Shown: positions 25,201-36,835 of the stretch, piece by piece
How positions within the stretch are numbered: position 1 is the first letter of the stretch
How the letters are laid out: each line of letters opens with the position of its first letter
NCBI GenBank assembly: GCA_008921705.1
Contig: VFFE01007186.1
Location: 1,613,122-1,677,121 of the forward strand
DNA from: Burhinus oedicnemus
Taxonomy: Eukaryota > Chordata > Aves > Charadriiformes > Burhinidae
DNA length: 64,000 nt
Direction of reading: 5' to 3'
The notes under the pieces: model-generated
What the model saw: the letters and a program-made list of their open reading frames with translations, nothing else
The model's database searches: none
Told to the model about the DNA's origin: nothing
Position numbers and translations under genes: made by a program

Positions 25201-28200
25201 TAATTAGTGCACAGAGTAATTGTAGACTATAAATGTTTATAGCCAGAGAGGTAAACTAGCAATTAGTGATAGCACAGGTGTGAAAGGAAGTTGAGTGAAC
25301 TTACAGGGGAGCTACGCTGAAAATATACAGTCTATGTTTGCCTTAAAATATGACAGTATGTTTGGGGAGGTCTAGAAGTAAAGTCAAATATACATGCACA
25401 AAAAACTCCTAACAAACAAATAAACAAGACGAGGTTGAAAGAGTTGGGAAGGAATTTATCAATAACATCGTTCTGGAAGAAAGCTTTTGTATCCTTGAGT
25501 TGGATTTCAGATTGTCTGAATGTGACCTTCAGGAAACCAACTTAGGTCTGACACAAAGCGGTATAAATAAAATTAGGGGTGAAGGCTGTCACAGAAACTT
25601 AGTCTTGGTTATGCTGATACTCCAGATGCACAAAGACATCAACCATTAATGAAAGTTAACTTATCGAGTCTCTTCCTCCCTAGAAGAAGTGTGACATAGT
25701 TTTATAGTGATAATTACTGTTCTAAAACAAGAACCAGGAGTGAATTTTGTTCTGTCCACTCTTTCTGTCAATAAGACAGGACGTGGCCTAAGAGTTAGAG
25801 TCTGTTTGGAGGCATAGAAACTGCCTTACAAAAAAAGTAAAAAGATTATATTTTTACCACCCTGCAGGTCTGATTCCCTGTTGTGTGGACGGAACGCAGA
25901 AGGTCCTCCTAGTTACACAGAATTTGTAAACTTTGTCTTTAATATTATCACAGACAAAAAGTCTGAAATTTAGACCCTTCATACATATCGAAATTCTCAC
26001 AGGTCTATATTGGTATTAAGCTTGACACAGAAAAGACTATTTTTTAATTCATAAAGCTAATTCTTCAATCTTAATTGATTTGTTTTAAAAAGTCACATAA
26101 TTTACATAGTTTATGTAAAATACACCACAAAACAAGAAAAAAGACTGCACAGAGCTGTACAATTTACCCTGGTACAAAGGTCACTGTGGCTCAGTCATTA
26201 CCAGGGAGCCAAAAGTGGTTTTCTACCTATTTTTCTCGTCTCAGAGGAAAGATTCAGAGAACCACTTTGGGGGGGGAAACAAGAAAGGAAAGAAAAAAAC
26301 GAAAAAGAAAGACTTCTTTCTAAATAATTAAAATACATTTATTCTAGGCACTATTCAGATGAACAGTGTTCTCCTACTAAAAAATTGTATACAGCCATTT
26401 CATTCAAAAGAGAATATTCTTTTGGACATATATATTCGCAATTGCATTTGTTTTTTGCATACATACCAAAATATTCAATCAAATAAATATCTTCAGTATT
26501 CAGCTTCAATCAATTGTGAGATAGTGAATTTTCTATACTAGCTTAAAACTTTGATTATTTAACTTTTTATTACAAGAGAAAACTAAGAAGTTAACTGTTT
26601 TTTAATACTGTTTTGCAATTGTCATTAAGTATTTTCTGTAACTATTTATTAAACTGTTAAATGAAAAAATATATTAGACATACTTTTATGCCTTCAGGCT
26701 AATCACATTCCAACTAAAATTAAGCATTTAGAAGACATTTAATCTCTACAACTACTTTATGAGCAGCTTATGTTGCAATATATGCTTCACCATGCTGGTC
26801 CTGGTAGAATTACAACATTACTTCAAATGCCCCAGAGGTAGCCTGAGGCAAAACCTCTTGCTTTTCCTTCTACAGTTGTAATCCTTTTTCCTGTATATGA
26901 CCTACTGTGAGCTACTTAAATGAATCTGGCTCCAGGTATTCCAATTGCTTGTTCACACATCTTTGAGCAATACTGCTGTATTGTCAAGCCCAGCTAAATG
27001 AAGCTTTATATGGAGAAGATTCATTAGTCTTCTTTATTTTACTAGGTAAATGATTGACTGCGTTAAGAGCCTAGAATGAAGCTTTATAGCTTGCAGTACT
27101 TGAAGAAAGGAAAAGTGAAACAGCTGTTATAAACAGCCACGCCAGATTTAGTGCAATGAAATAAAAATCTAGACAGAGAGAGAGGGGGAAAATAAGGTCA
27201 CTTTCTCCTTTATTACAACAGACATTATGTGGTAAAATTATCTCTTTAAATGAATGTGGAATTAGGGAAATTAGAAGCTAGAAATTGTGGAATTTCTAGC
27301 TTCTCTTTCTGAAGTAGTCAGCATAGCCAAAGAAACTGAGCAGGAAAATATAGTAGTGAAACAGGAGACCTTTTCCTAGAATATTAAGATGTGGAAAAAA
27401 TTAATTTGAAAGTAATTAAAACAATGATGACAGGACACATTAAAATTTAGTGTTAAGTAGAAAGCAAAAAAACCCCTACCATTATTATTGTACTTGGAAA
27501 AAAATCATCATAAATGCTCACATTTAGGATATATGCAAAAATGTGGTAATTTAAATCATTCCTTTTTATTTTCTTAACCTCTCTCATCAGCACTGACTTA
27601 ATACTGAAACAAAAGTATACTTACAGTCAATAAATAATAACAAAAGGTTTTTCATTTTATTGTTTTTTTTCAACAAAATAAAATTCTCTGACAGTGTCAA
27701 ATATTTGATGGTTGCTTTTCTGTTACATGCAGTTGTCATGATCAGAAAATTCTAATGAAATTGGGTTAGAAAGCACCTTCATTCCCTTCTACATTGTTTC
27801 TCTGTCTAATATTTTATCATTTAAATAATCATTAGTGTTTTCTGCAGCTTTTCGTAAAAAGTTCCAGGAATGAACATTCAGCAATGTAAGTGATCTATTT
27901 TAGTGCCACTGAAATCCTTCAACTTACTTTGCTTTTCCTAATATCTAGTCTAAATGTCCCTCACTGCTATATATGCCCATTAGCTCTTGTCCTAACCTCA
28001 TTGGCCCTGAAGAATGCATTTCGTCTCTCTTTGCCACGAAGATTTACGAGAATTCTCCCTAAGCAGAGAGAATTAACTCAACTCTTTCAGTTATTGAAAT
28101 CTCAGATCATTTTCGCTTCTCTGGATTTTATCGTTGCAGTCATCAGAAACATTACCATGTCCCGGATAAAACGTGCTAGAATTAGAAACAAAGTGTTCTT

Positions 28201-31127
28201 GATGAAAAGGAAGTGTCTTCATATGAGCTTGGCTGAACCCAGGATCTAAAGATTTTGCTAAACCCAGAGTCCTTATTAGCAAATTTAGCACATCTTGAAC
28301 TGTTCTGTAGCACTGAGGTCAGCTGATACAGAAGAGTCTGTGGTGGCAATATTGAACCTTTTTACGAGCAAAATAGTGTGGTCACATGCAGATGGTCCCT
28401 GGCCTGTGTTAGCTGCAGAAACATGCACAGAAATGCTTTATAAAGTGATAATTAGCACTGGCCATAACTGTGCCACAGTAGCTCTAACAGTTTAACAGTT
28501 CAGACAATCACGTTCCAGTAACTGGGATCATTCCCTGTTTAATTCACTAGTATAAACTTAGTATGTCTTTAAGAAATGATATCAAACATTCCTCATAAAA
28601 ATGTATGAAAACATAACATGACTGTATATACCAAGAAAACAAACCAGTAGAACCTTAACCTAAGTGAAAGCATGGTCCTAATAAGACATCTACACTAATT
28701 ACTTCTTGAAATTCCTGAGAAACTGTAGATATCCTTTTGGTTAGTGTTTAATTAATTATCCAATTGTCAGTGAATAAGAATCTGCTTGGGCCAAGAATTT
28801 CCCTCTGCTTGGCTCACAGGGCTTTTTTGGTCTTCCTCTGAGCAGCTGTAGTTAGAAAGGAAATGTTGATTAGTGTGCTCTGACTGTACTGATACTGACA
28901 AAAAATCTCAGATGTCTTTTTCTCATATTCTCAGGGCTAGACAGTTATTTTATTTTGTATCAGGGAACAAGTTTTTCCTTATTTATATTCATAGGATCTG
29001 TTCTTCCTTTTGTTAAGATGAAGCAGAGACATTTTCAGCTCCTGAATTCCCTGAAGTTTCAGAAACCAAAAGTATTGTTGCTTCCCAGTCTAATCTTTAA
29101 CATTATCTGTTTTTCCCTACATTCTTGACCTTCATGTACTAAAGATTCTAAGTACTCTGGGGAGTACATTTTGTAACTCTCCATATGTGAAACAGGACAA
29201 GAATATGTGATCTTGTGGACTCTTCTGAAGTTCCATCTCATAGATGGGACTGATTGTAATTGTCCTGGTTATCCATTCTAGGCCTGTGTTTTTACATATG
29301 CTGCTTCTTCCAGGAATTTGTTAATAAGACTTTATGAAATACCTATTTGAATACCTCTGTCTCACAAGTAAAAATGGGGTTTTATGTCTTTCACATCCAA
29401 TTTTCCAGTTACATCAGCTAGAGTGGTAAAAGATGGCTTACGCAGATCTTACTTCTTGTGCTGTCTACACTAACAGTGCAGAAGCAACATCAAAACAAAC
29501 CAAAAAACCAGTGGTACAGGGATCCTCCACAGCTGAGACATGGTGTCCGATTACATAGGACCAATGAGTTTTCTGGATCAAATCTCTTAAGTGTCAAGAA
29601 TGTTCTTGTTCTCGTGATGTAGGAAAATATTCACCAAACATCTTCCACACTTAATTTGCTTGTCTCCAAGTTAAAATTCCTAAACTTAAAGAAACAACCT
29701 TTTCCCCAGGAGCACCATGCATTTAAATAGAATGTGATGAAACATTTTTAACGAAAATAGGTTTCTCATGGGACTGCTGCTATACACTCTCACTCTGGTT
29801 GTAGAATAACACTGTCAAAATAAACACATGGGCTGCTTTTAAATCCCCCTGTTGCGGTTTGTAATATGTGACCAACTACATTTTAAAATTTCCACCAGAG
29901 CATCTGTTCCTAAACCACTATCTCTCTAATTTTTTTTACAGACAAGACATTTGGAGCAATAGGGTATTGATAAAATAGAGGGGAACAGGAAGTGTTAAAC
30001 TAGATCTTCCTAAAAGAGACAGCTGATGTTTTCCACAGTTTCTTTTACAGGCAATTTTTAATAAGTAAGTGGCAATGTCAGAGAGTCTGTTTCTGGTCTG
30101 TTTTAATAACTACAGTCACCTGTCACTTATCTCAATTGAATGTTATCTGGTTCCAATAGGTCAGCTAATTATCCTGATCATTAACCTTTAAGAGTACAGA
30201 GGCTATGGTAATCAATGCCACCCTTAGTGTGTGCCACATCATCTAATGAGTCTGTGTCAGAAAATGAACTCTTTGACCTCCCAATGGTGCAGTTTTTCAT
30301 CATTAACTTTCTTTGTCATTTGGTTTCTTAAAAGAAGATGAGAAAAAGTGGCACCTGGCATGAATCAGCTTATTAAATGGAATGCATAACATAAAACTGA
30401 TTGCTGAAGATGGAAGCAATAATTTCCAACAAGCTGTATGAATCATGGTACAATTTGAAAGCATCTGGAAGTTTTAATAGTCAAAAAAGTGGCAGAAAGT
30501 AGTGATCAGTTAAATACAAGAAAAAATATGCTGTATCTAAATAGTTTATAATGCCTATTTGTGATCAGATGAAGGACACTATCATAAACAGACTGCAGAG
30601 CTGGGATTTAAGAAAAACACCTTTGATGAATTCACTACAGCAAATTTTTAAATACAGTTTTTGTTTGAGTTTCATGTAAGTCATAAGAGGATAATATCCT
30701 CCTCCCCCTGAGGAATATGTAATATAAGAATGAGTATTTAGAGTGATGAAGGGCATACAACATATGAAAGTGAGCATATGACTCTCACCTAGTAAGTAGC
30801 TAGAATTAAGCATGTAGTCTCAGGTCATAATCTAATAGTCCAAAGAGTGAGAGAGAAAAACATCTCCAGGACATGATTCACCCTCTGTATTTTACAGTCA
30901 GGTGAATCACTCTCTGGAAACACCGGTTTCTTTCAAGGGTCTCTTGATTTTACTCAACTCGCTTAGTGTCAATGCCTACTTTTCAGACAGCTTAAGCCAG
31001 GAAGATGAATCCCAGTTACACATGAAGTTATATTCACTGCCACCGAACTGAAACCTTAGCAGGTAACATTTTTCAACAGTTTTTCTATAGTCAGAGTCCT
31101 AAAACTTTTTCCTTTGACATCATGGAC
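22235..31127. other. Single-copy AT-rich DNA, no gene seen
   Basis: Nine kilobases with no CR1 or LTR and no recognisable protein. Open frames of about 100-120 codons (for example 23315-23626 and 27890-28249, both +) show no motif I recognise and lack supporting context. A perfect hairpin at 27273-27304 is listed separately. A G8 run occurs near 26270. Confidence 0.55.
27273..27304. repeat. Perfect 14-bp hairpin with 4-base loop
   Basis: AGAAGCTAGAAATT (27273-27286) is followed by the loop GTGG and then the exact reverse complement (27291-27304). The stem does not extend further outward. The loop region repeats part of the sequence TGTGGAATT found 30 bases upstream (27256). Confidence 0.9.
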
Positions 31128-31137
31128 TGATATAGGA

Positions 31138-31417
31138 CTGCTTCTGCTAAGAGAAAAAGGAGGGTAATTGTTGTAGGCGATTCCCTTCTGAGAGGAACAG
31201 AGGGCCCCATATGCCGACCAGATCCAACCCACAGGGAAGTCTTTTAAACACATGGCTCAGAGGCTGGTGCCACCGGTGGAATTTTGGTTTTTTTGATCAT
31301 GGGGAGGTTTACATGGCACCGGGCCTGCTGGCGACTGATCGAATTCAGTTGTCTCGAAGAGGGAAAAGGATCCTCGCTCATGAGATGGCAGGGCTCATTG
31401 AGAGGGCTTTAAACTAG
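31138..31417 (+). pseudogene. CR1 ORF1 remnant: SGNH/GDSL esterase-like domain, internally deleted
   Basis: The first part reads in one frame through KRRVIVVGDSLLRGTEGPIC to a stop at 31245-31247. It contains the GDSL-type nucleophile block (GDS, near 31177). The C-terminal part follows in another frame (31211-31417), with the block WLRGWCH and the sequence NFGFFDHG, and it ends at a normal stop just before ORF2. Comparison with the copy at 46.6 kb shows that the middle of the esterase domain is missing. The final catalytic Asp-x-x-His block, usually DGIHLS in my memory of CR1, reads DRIQLS here, so His is replaced by Gln. Non-functional; start unknown because the 5' end is truncated. Confidence 0.78.
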
Positions 31418-31419
31418 GT

Positions 31420-32478
31420 ATGAAGGGGGAAGGGGATAGAATCAAGCTCGTTAGAGATGAGCCTAGGGACAGCATGCCAACATTGGGGGAGAAATCGATA
31501 GCCCAGCTGAAGTGCATCTACACCAATGCAAGCAGCATGGGCAACAAACAGGAGGAGCTGGAAGCCATTGTGAAGCAGGGTAGTTATGACATAGTTGCCA
31601 TCACAGAAACATGGTGGGATGACTCTTATGACTGGAATATTGCAGTGGATGGCTATAAGCTCTTCAGAAGGGATAGGCAGGGAAGGAGAGATGGTGGGGT
31701 GGCTCTATGTGTTAGGGAGTGTTTTGATTACGTAGAGCTCAATGACTGTGAAGGCGAGGATGAGTGCTTATGGGTAAGGATGAGGGGGAAGGCTAACAAG
31801 GCAGATATCCTGTTGGGAGTCTGTTATAGAGCACCCAATCAGGATGAAGCAATAGATGAAGCGTTCTACAAGCGGCTGACGGAAGTCTCACAGCCCCCAG
31901 CCCTTGTCCTAGTGGGGGACTTCAACTTACCGGACATCTGCTGGAAATACAACACAGCAGAGAGGAAACAGTCTAGGCGATTCCTGGTGCGTGTGGAAGA
32001 TAACTTCCTGACACAACTGGTAAGTGAGCCTACCAGGGGAGGTGCCTTGCTAGACCTGCTGCTCACAAATACAGAAGATCTGGTGGGTGATGTGGTGGTC
32101 GGAGGCTGTCTTGGGCTTAGCGACCATGAAATGACAGAGTTCTCAGTTCTTGGTGAAGTAAGGAAGGGGGTAAGCAAAACCACTACCATGGACTTCTGGA
32201 AGGCAGACTTCAACCTGTTCAGGACACTCGTTAAGAGAGTCCCTTGGGAGACAGTTCTGAAGGGCAAAGGGGTCCAGGAAGGCTGGACATTCTTCAAGAA
32301 GGAAGTCTTAGAGGCGCAGAAGCAGGCTGTCCCCACGCATTGTAAGATGAACCGATGGGGAAGACGACCGGCCTGGCTGAACGGGGAGCTCTTGCTGGGC
32401 CTCAGGAAAAAAAGGAGAGTTTACCACCTTTGGAAGAAGGGGCAGGCAACGCAAGAAGAGTATAGGGGATCTAGTTAG
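31420..32478 (+). CDS. CR1 ORF2 N-terminal part: intact AP-type endonuclease, then frameshift
   Basis: In an active CR1 this domain nicks target DNA so that reverse transcription can be primed in place. The 352-residue frame carries every endonuclease block I would expect: YTNASS (Asn36), ITETWW (Glu63), VCYRAPN (135-140), VGDFN (Asp167, Asn169) and LSDHEM (Asp235, His236). The basic linker before the RT domain follows. The frame starts at an ATG two bases after the ORF1 stop. It ends early because of one extra G in the run at 32465-32468; the same protein continues in the next frame from about 32470. The domain itself shows no missing catalytic residue, but the protein as encoded would lack RT. 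Confidence 0.87.
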   Translation: MKGEGDRIKLVRDEPRDSMPTLGEKSIAQLKCIYTNASSMGNKQEELEAIVKQGSYDIVAITETWWDDSYDWNIAVDGYKLFRRDRQGRRDGGVALCVRECFDYVELNDCEGEDECLWVRMRGKANKADILLGVCYRAPNQDEAIDEAFYKRLTEVSQPPALVLVGDFNLPDICWKYNTAERKQSRRFLVRVEDNFLTQLVSEPTRGGALLDLLLTNTEDLVGDVVVGGCLGLSDHEMTEFSVLGEVRKGVSKTTTMDFWKADFNLFRTLVKRVPWETVLKGKGVQEGWTFFKKEVLEAQKQAVPTHCKMNRWGRRPAWLNGELLLGLRKKRRVYHLWKKGQATQEEYRGSS

Positions 32479-34260
32479 GTCATGCAGAAAAAACATCAGA
32501 AAAGTGAAAGAACAGCTAGAACTTAATCTGGCCACTGTTGTAAGAGATAACAAAAAAGGTTTTTACAAATACATGAACAACAAAAAGAGAGCCAGGGAGA
32601 ATCTCCACCCCTTATTGGATGCGGAGGGGCAGATTGTCAACAAGGATGAGGAGAAGGCTGAGGTACTTAATGCCTTCTTTGCCTCAGTCTTTAATAGTAA
32701 GACCAGTCATCCTCAGGGTATTCAGCCCCCTGAGCTGGAAGACAGGGATGAAGAACAGAATAAACCCCCCTTAATCCAGGAGGAAGCAGTCAGTGACCTG
32801 CTACGCCAACTGGACAGCCACAAGTCTATGGGCCCAGATGGGATCCACCTGAGAGTGCTGAGGGAGCTGACGGAGGAGCTTGCCAAGCCACTCTCCATCA
32901 TTTATCAGCAGTCCTGGTCAACGGGGGAGGTCCCAGATGACTGGAGGCTTGCCAATGTGACAGCCATCTACAAGAAGGGCCGAAAGGAGGATCCAGGCAA
33001 ATACAGCCTGTCAGCCTGACCTCAGTGCCAGGAAAGATCATGGAACGGTTCATCCTGAGTGCACTCATGTGGCATGTGAAGGACAACCAGGGAATCAAGT
33101 CTAGTCAGCATGGGTTCATGAAAGGCAGGTCCTGTTTGACCAACCTGATCTCCTTTTATGACCAGGTGACCCACCTGGTGGATGAAGGAAAGGCTGTGGA
33201 TGTTGTCTACTTGGACTTTAGTAAGGCCTTCAACACAGTCTCCCACAGCCTTCTGCTAGAGAAACTGGCAGCCCATGGCTTAGACAGGTGTACTCTTCGC
33301 TGCATTAAAAACTGGCTGGATGGCTGAGCCCAGAGACTTGTGGTGAATGACGTTAAACCCAGTTGGCGGCAGGTCTCAAGCGGTGTTCCTCAGGGCTCAT
33401 TTTTGGGGCCAGCCTTGTTTAATATCTTTATTGATGATCTGGATGAGGGGATTGAGTGCACCCTCAGTAAGTTTGCAGATGACACCAAATTAAGCGGCAG
33501 CGTTGATCTGCTTGAGGATAGCCAGGCTCTGCAGAGAGATCTGCACAGACTGGATCGATGGGCTGAAGCTAACTGCATGAGGGTCCTGCACTTGGGTCAC
33601 AACAACTCCAGGCAACACTACAGGCTTGGGGAGGAGTGGCTGGAAAGCTGCCTGGCAGAAAAGGATCTGGGGGTCCTGGTGGACAGCCAACTAAACATGA
33701 GCCAGCAGTGTTCCCAGGTAGCCAAGAAGGCCAACGGCATCTTGGCCTGTATCAAGAATAGTGTGGCCAGCAGCAGTAGGGAAGTGATTGTGCCCCTGTA
33801 CTCAGCGCTGGTGAGGCCACAGCTTGAGTACTGTGTTCAGTTTTGGGCGTCACAGTATAGGAGGGACCTTGAGGTGCTGGAGGGTGTCCAGAGAAGGGCA
33901 ACAAAGCTGGTGAGGGGTCTGGAGAACATGTCTTATGAGGAGCGGCTGAAGGAATTAGGATCGTTTAGTTTGGAGAAGAGAAGGCTGAGGGGAGACCTTA
34001 TTGCTCTCTACAACTACCTGAAAGGAGGTTGTAGTGAGATGGGAGCTGATCTCTTCTCCCAAGTAACTAGTGATAGGACAAGAGGAAACGGGTTCAAGTT
34101 GCGCCAGGGGAGGTTTAGGCTGGACGTTAGGAAAAAATTTTCACTGAAAGAGTGATCAAACATTGGAACAGGCTGCCCAGGGAGGTGGTTGAGTCAGCAT
34201 CCCTGGATGCATTTAAAAGTCGTGTAGATGTGGTGCTTAGAGACATGGTTTAGTGGCAGA
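32479..34260 (+). pseudogene. CR1 ORF2 reverse transcriptase, four lesions
   Basis: This region continues ORF2. 32504-33019 covers the RT N-terminal blocks (KSMGPDGIHLRVLREL near 32820). A one-base loss near 33004 shifts the frame. 33025-33327 covers the YLDFSKAF block and ends at a TGA (33325-33327) where sibling copies have a codon other than stop; a CGA-to-TGA change would explain it. 33328-34155 stays open, with SGVPQGS, the catalytic FADD box (33472-33483), [19 protein letters not shown] and the C-terminal blocks. A 7-residue in-frame deletion (about 33577-33583) removes the FNKAKC-like segment present in the copies at 35.8 and 45.1 kb. A frameshift in the A/T run near 34135 ends the frame just before the natural stop. 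Non-functional. Confidence 0.88.
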
Positions 34261-34343
34261 CCTGGTAGAGTAGGGTCAGTGGTTGGACTCGATCTTAAAG
34301 ATCTTTTCCAACCTAAACGATTTTATGATTCTCTGATTCTATG

Positions 34344-34992
34344 TCATGTAATAGACATGGAGTTAAAGAGAATATGGAAGGTCTATCTACACTCTGAAGC
34401 TATGCTATGATCATGACACCATCTTCAAAACGGATGTAATTCTATGTATGCAGAAATATCTTTTATCAGAGGATTTCCCTATGACGAAGACTGGAAGATC
34501 AAGAATGCTGTTTTCCCTCGCATGAGGAATAAGTGTAACAAAACCTTTTATTTAGAAAACTTACAGTGAAGATAAAGAGTTGCTGTCAGTGTGAATTTCA
34601 GTATGCCAAAGAGTACTTGGGAGGCAGGGATTATAATTCATTGGTGGTATTGTTACTGAACAGTTGTATGAGTGTGCAGGGTCTGGAACAATGTTGAAAG
34701 AACTATGATTGACTACAGCAGAAATTCACCTTGATCTCTGCCTAGACTCCTCTCACCCCCTGTTGCTCTACCACAAAATTACACACTCCAGTAACATTCC
34801 AACAACAGCTTTAATTTAAATAAAGAAGCTACCAGCTGGTGAGAGGATATTTCTAAAATTCATAGTAATTTATAGACATGATAGACAAATGGAAGTTAAG
34901 TATTTTCTTAATGCCTTCTGTTAGCTTTTATTCTGATCACATGACTCAAGGCCCTTAATCTTAATTCATGACTCCTGATTTGTCACTCTTGA
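34344..34992. other. Single-copy spacer between two CR1 copies
   Basis: About 650 bases of AT-rich sequence separate the CR1 3' end from the next 5'-truncated CR1. Nothing was recognised in it. Confidence 0.6.
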
Positions 34993-36835
34993 TTGCAGGG
35001 ATGTAATGAGGAAGGCTAAGGCCCACTTGGAACTAAACCTGGCAAGGGATCTCAAGGACAATAACAAGGGCTTCTTCAAGTACATTAGTAATAAAAGGAA
35101 GACTCGGGAAAACGTGAGCCTGCTGTAGAATGAAGTAGGTACCCTAGTGACAGGGAATGCAGAGAAGGTGGAGTTACGGAATGCCTTCGTTGCTACAGTC
35201 TTTACTACTAAGGCCAGCCCTCAGGAATCCCAGACCCTGGAGGTAAGAGTGAGAGTTTGGAGAAAGGAAAACTCTCCCTTGATCGAGGAGGATTGGGTTA
35301 GAGATCATTTAGGCAAACCTGACACCCATAAATCCATGGGCTCTGACGGGATGCACCCACGAGTGCTGAGGGAGCTGGCAGATGTTATTTTGAAGCCACT
35401 CTTCATCATCTTTGAAAGGTCATGGAGAACAGGAGAGGTGCCTGAGGACTGGAGGTAAGCCATTGTCACACCGGTCTTCAAAAAGGGCAAGAAGGATAAC
35501 CTGGGAAACTACAGGCCATCCACTGACATCCCTGGAAAGGTGATGGAACAGCTCATCCTGGATGTCATCTCTAAGCATGTAGAGGAAAAGAAGTGCAGTG
35601 GTCAGCATGGATTCACCAAGGGGAAATTATGCTTGACCAATCTGACATCCTCCTGTGACAGCAAGACTGGCTGGGTGGATGAGGGGAGAACAGTGGACGT
35701 TGTCTACCTCAACTTCAGCAAGGCTTTTGACACTGTCTCCATACCATCCTCATAGGTAAACTTAGGAAGTGTGGGTTAAATGAGTGGGCAGTGAGGTGGA
35801 CTGAAAACTGGCTGAATGACAGAACTCAGAGGGTTGTGATCAGTAGCGCAGAGTCTAGTTGGAGGCCTGTAACTAGCAGTGTTCCCCAAGGGTCAGTACT
35901 GGGTCCAGTCCTGTTCAACATACTCATCAAGGACCTGGATGAGGGGACAGAGTGTACCCTCAGCAAGTTTGCTGATGACACAAAACTGGGAGGAGTGGCT
36001 CACACACCAGAAGGCTGTGCTGCCATACAGCAAGACCTGGACAGGCTAGAGTGTTGGGTGGAGAGGAACCTAATGAAGTTCAACAAGGGCAAGTGTAGGG
36101 TTCTGCACTTGGGGAGGAATAACCCCATGCACCAGTACAGGTTAGGGACTGACCTGCTGGAAAGCAGCTCGGTGGAAAGGGACCTGGGAGTCCTGGTGGA
36201 CAGCAAGTTGAGCATGAGCCAGCAATGTGCCTTTGTGGCCAAGAAGGCCAATGGTCTCCTGGGGTGCATTAAAAAGAGTGTGGCAAACTGGTCGCAGGAG
36301 GTCATCCTCCCCCTCTACTCTGCCCTGGTGAGGCCACATCTGGAGTACTGTGTCCAGTTCTGGGCTCCCCAGTTCAAGAAAGACAGGGAACTACTGGAGA
36401 GAGTTCAGAGGAGGGCTATGAAAATGATCAAGGGAATGGAGCACCTCTCTTATGATGGGAGACCTGGGTCTGTTTAGCCTGAAGAAGAGAAGGCTGAAAG
36501 GGGATCTTATCAATGCCTATAAATATCTAAAGGGTGGGTGTGAAGAGGATGGGGCCAGATTCTTTTCAGTAGTGCCTGGTGACAGGACAAGGGGCAAGGG
36601 TACAAGCTGGAACACAGGAAATTCCATGAGGAAAAACTTCTGTACTTTGAGGGTGACAGAGCACTGGAACAAGCTGCCTAGAGATGTTGTGAAGTCTCCT
36701 TCTCTTGAGATACTCAAAACCCGCCTGGATGCATTCCTGTGCAATCTGCTCTAGGTGAAACTGCTTTGGCAGGGAGGTTGGACTAGATGATCTCCGAAGG
36801 TCCCTTCCAACCCCTACCATTCTGTGATTCTGTGG
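34993..36835 (+). mobile_element. CR1 LINE, 5' truncated within the RT N-terminus
   Basis: The copy begins in the linker before the RT domain, near the block corresponding to [17 protein letters not shown]. It runs to a 3' end with the sequence TTCCAACCCCTACCATTCTGTGATTCTGTGG. Its tail uses ATTCTGTG instead of ATTCTATG, and its 3' block differs from the copy at 31.1 kb, so it belongs to a different subfamily. Two CR1s therefore lie head to tail in this 5.7-kb stretch. Confidence 0.93.
34996..36754 (+). pseudogene. CR1 reverse transcriptase, several stops and shifts
   Basis: The first piece (34996-35128) ends at an in-frame TAG. 35147-35458 carries the block KSMGSDGMHPRVLREL and stops at a TAA (35456-35458) inside EDWR-AIVTP. 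The frame then resumes, and a deletion near 35516 removes the usual PVSLTS segment. 35540-35755 carries YLNFSKAF (Asn where siblings have Asp). 35791-36477 holds [10 protein letters not shown], the intact FADD box (35968-35979), the FNKGKC segment and the thumb region. A frameshift near 36455 leads into the C-terminal piece, 36452-36754, which contains the GDRTRG block. Non-functional. Confidence 0.87.

Larger units (their letters stand above)
31128..34343 (+). mobile_element. CR1 LINE, longest copy, with full endonuclease and RT
   Basis: This 3.2-kb copy starts in the esterase part of ORF1, has an internal deletion there, then carries ORF2 from endonuclease to the end of the reverse transcriptase and a 3' end with ATTTTATG/ATTCTATG repeats (34318-34343). 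Its 3' terminal block (GCATTTAAAAGTCGTGTAGA onward) is shared with the copies at 44.7 and 52.5 kb, placing the three in one subfamily. ORF2 is broken by at least four lesions, listed under the RT entry. The 5' boundary is approximate, because CR1 makes no clear target duplication and the flank is AT-rich. Confidence 0.94.

Noticed and set aside
27890..28291. Overlapping open frames on both strands (119 and 66 codons)
   Set aside because: Neither matches a known family; overlap on both strands is typical of chance.
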